This document shows, in pieces, positions 63,051-64,000 of a stretch of DNA of 64,000 nt (the stretch's first letter is position 1; each line of letters opens with the position of its first letter). This DNA comes from Sycobia sp. Sy_11 (Eukaryota; Arthropoda; Insecta; Hymenoptera; Epichrysomallidae): contig JACCIC010000019.1 in assembly GCA_018907035.1 (NCBI GenBank), positions 1,822,001 to 1,886,000 of the forward strand. The letters are read 5' to 3'. The translations under genes were made by a program, and so were the position numbers. The notes beneath the pieces were generated by a model. That model was not told the origin of the DNA, ran no database searches, and saw only the letters and a list, made by a program, of their open reading frames with translations.

Positions 63051-64000
63051 ATATACCTTTGAAATTACTTTATACAAAAGTATAAAATAAGACAAGTATG
63101 GTGTATTGTGGACATTCTAATCATTTAAAAGCTCTTTTCTACAATTTATTGTATTTTTATAAATGATATTTTTTCCTATTTAGACTTCACAATCATAGGT
63201 AAATATAATTATATTCAATTGTTTCTGATTTAAGCAAAAGAAAGGAGCGAAATCAATTTTTACATAGTCATGTACATGAAAATATGTATTACTTATTATT
63301 ATTATTTATTACTACAAAAACTCTATATGGTCCATTTTTTTACCGTAATTGAAGAAATTTCGTGAAAATAACTTGATACTTCAAAAACGTCTGATTTTTA
63401 TAGTTTTATAGCTTCCCGATATAAAATTATGGAAGGCCTATTTTAGGATTTCGATGAAAAAATTTTTTTTTTCGAACATACCTACAAATGAATTTTGAAA
63501 AAATTAGTAGATTTACTCTTTATAAAACCTTCATACTTGAAATTGATTCTCAAACTATATTAATCGCATCTATGCCGAACTTTGTTCATTCGTATACTTT
63601 ATTATTTAATTTTTGAAAGCGAATTTAAAATGAATGTTTACAGTTAAAAAGTTAAAAGTATAAACAATTAAATTTTTAAATAAATGTAACATCCCCGCAC
63701 CAACCTAAAATCGATTGTGATAAATATTATTGTCTCCTGTCTTCTTTAATCCAGAACATTCATTTTTAAAAAATACGGTGTACCTATTCGATCAAAAGTC
63801 ATTCAATATTTTCGCGATCAAGTTATGCAGCGTGCCAATCTGGGACCCACGCTATAGTTTTTTAATCTCCCAATAATGGGAAAATGAACTTTGCTACGAT
63901 TGCAAGCGATAGGCTTAACCAATTTTGAGAATTCAAAAAGGCTTTTAATCATCCTACTCGTAAACCTAATCAACAATCATATAGATTTCGTCATATAATA
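63051..64000. other. AT-rich right edge, no gene seen
   Basis: No coding, RNA or repeat signal could be supported. Confidence 0.5.

Overview
The window looks like insect nuclear DNA, most likely from a hymenopteran (ant, bee or wasp). The support is short phase-consistent exons with small AT-rich introns, very AT-rich intergenic DNA broken by CpG-rich islands, very many (TA)n, (GA)n and (CA)n microsatellites, and Jockey-like LINE and mariner relics. The order-level placement is inference. The insect-type eukaryote call is strong.

Layout. (1) At 73-3923 on the + strand lie the last eleven visible exons of the alpha subunit of the AP-2 clathrin adaptor, cut at its 5' end by the window edge. 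They join in frame to 846 codons plus stop. (2) From 3924 to about 13.7 kb there is AP-2alpha 3' UTR and then AT-rich DNA without convincing genes. (3) On the - strand, a GC-rich exon at 13892-14488 encodes TNF-receptor-type cysteine-rich repeats. A signal-peptide exon at 42785-42853 has a matching phase-0 donor. I read these as one TNF receptor superfamily gene (Wengen/p75NTR-like) with a 28.3 kb intron, convergent with AP-2alpha. Its transmembrane and cytoplasmic exons were not found. (4) The intron holds most of the window's TA arrays, a 339-bp inverted-repeat (MITE-like) element, a 19-bp hairpin, and one copy of a dispersed repeat preceded by a decayed hammerhead-like motif. (5) From about 42.9 to 48.2 kb CpG-rich DNA probably contains the receptor promoter. 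(6) From 49.7 to 58.7 kb lie transposon relics: two Jockey-like LINEs (+), a mariner-like transposase relic (-) and a tRNA-like/SINE-like fragment. (7) The right end is AT-rich and contains the second copy of the dispersed repeat.

AP-2alpha works in clathrin-mediated endocytosis. The receptor would bind an Eiger/TNF-like ligand at the cell surface. Nothing in the sequence says the neighbours are functionally linked. I found no obvious new multi-gene system. The observations most worth checking are the split receptor with both visible donors followed by UG-repeat tracts on the sense strand, the in-frame stop just past the CRD-exon donor, the dispersed repeat family with the hammerhead-like motif, and the abrupt TA-array domain.
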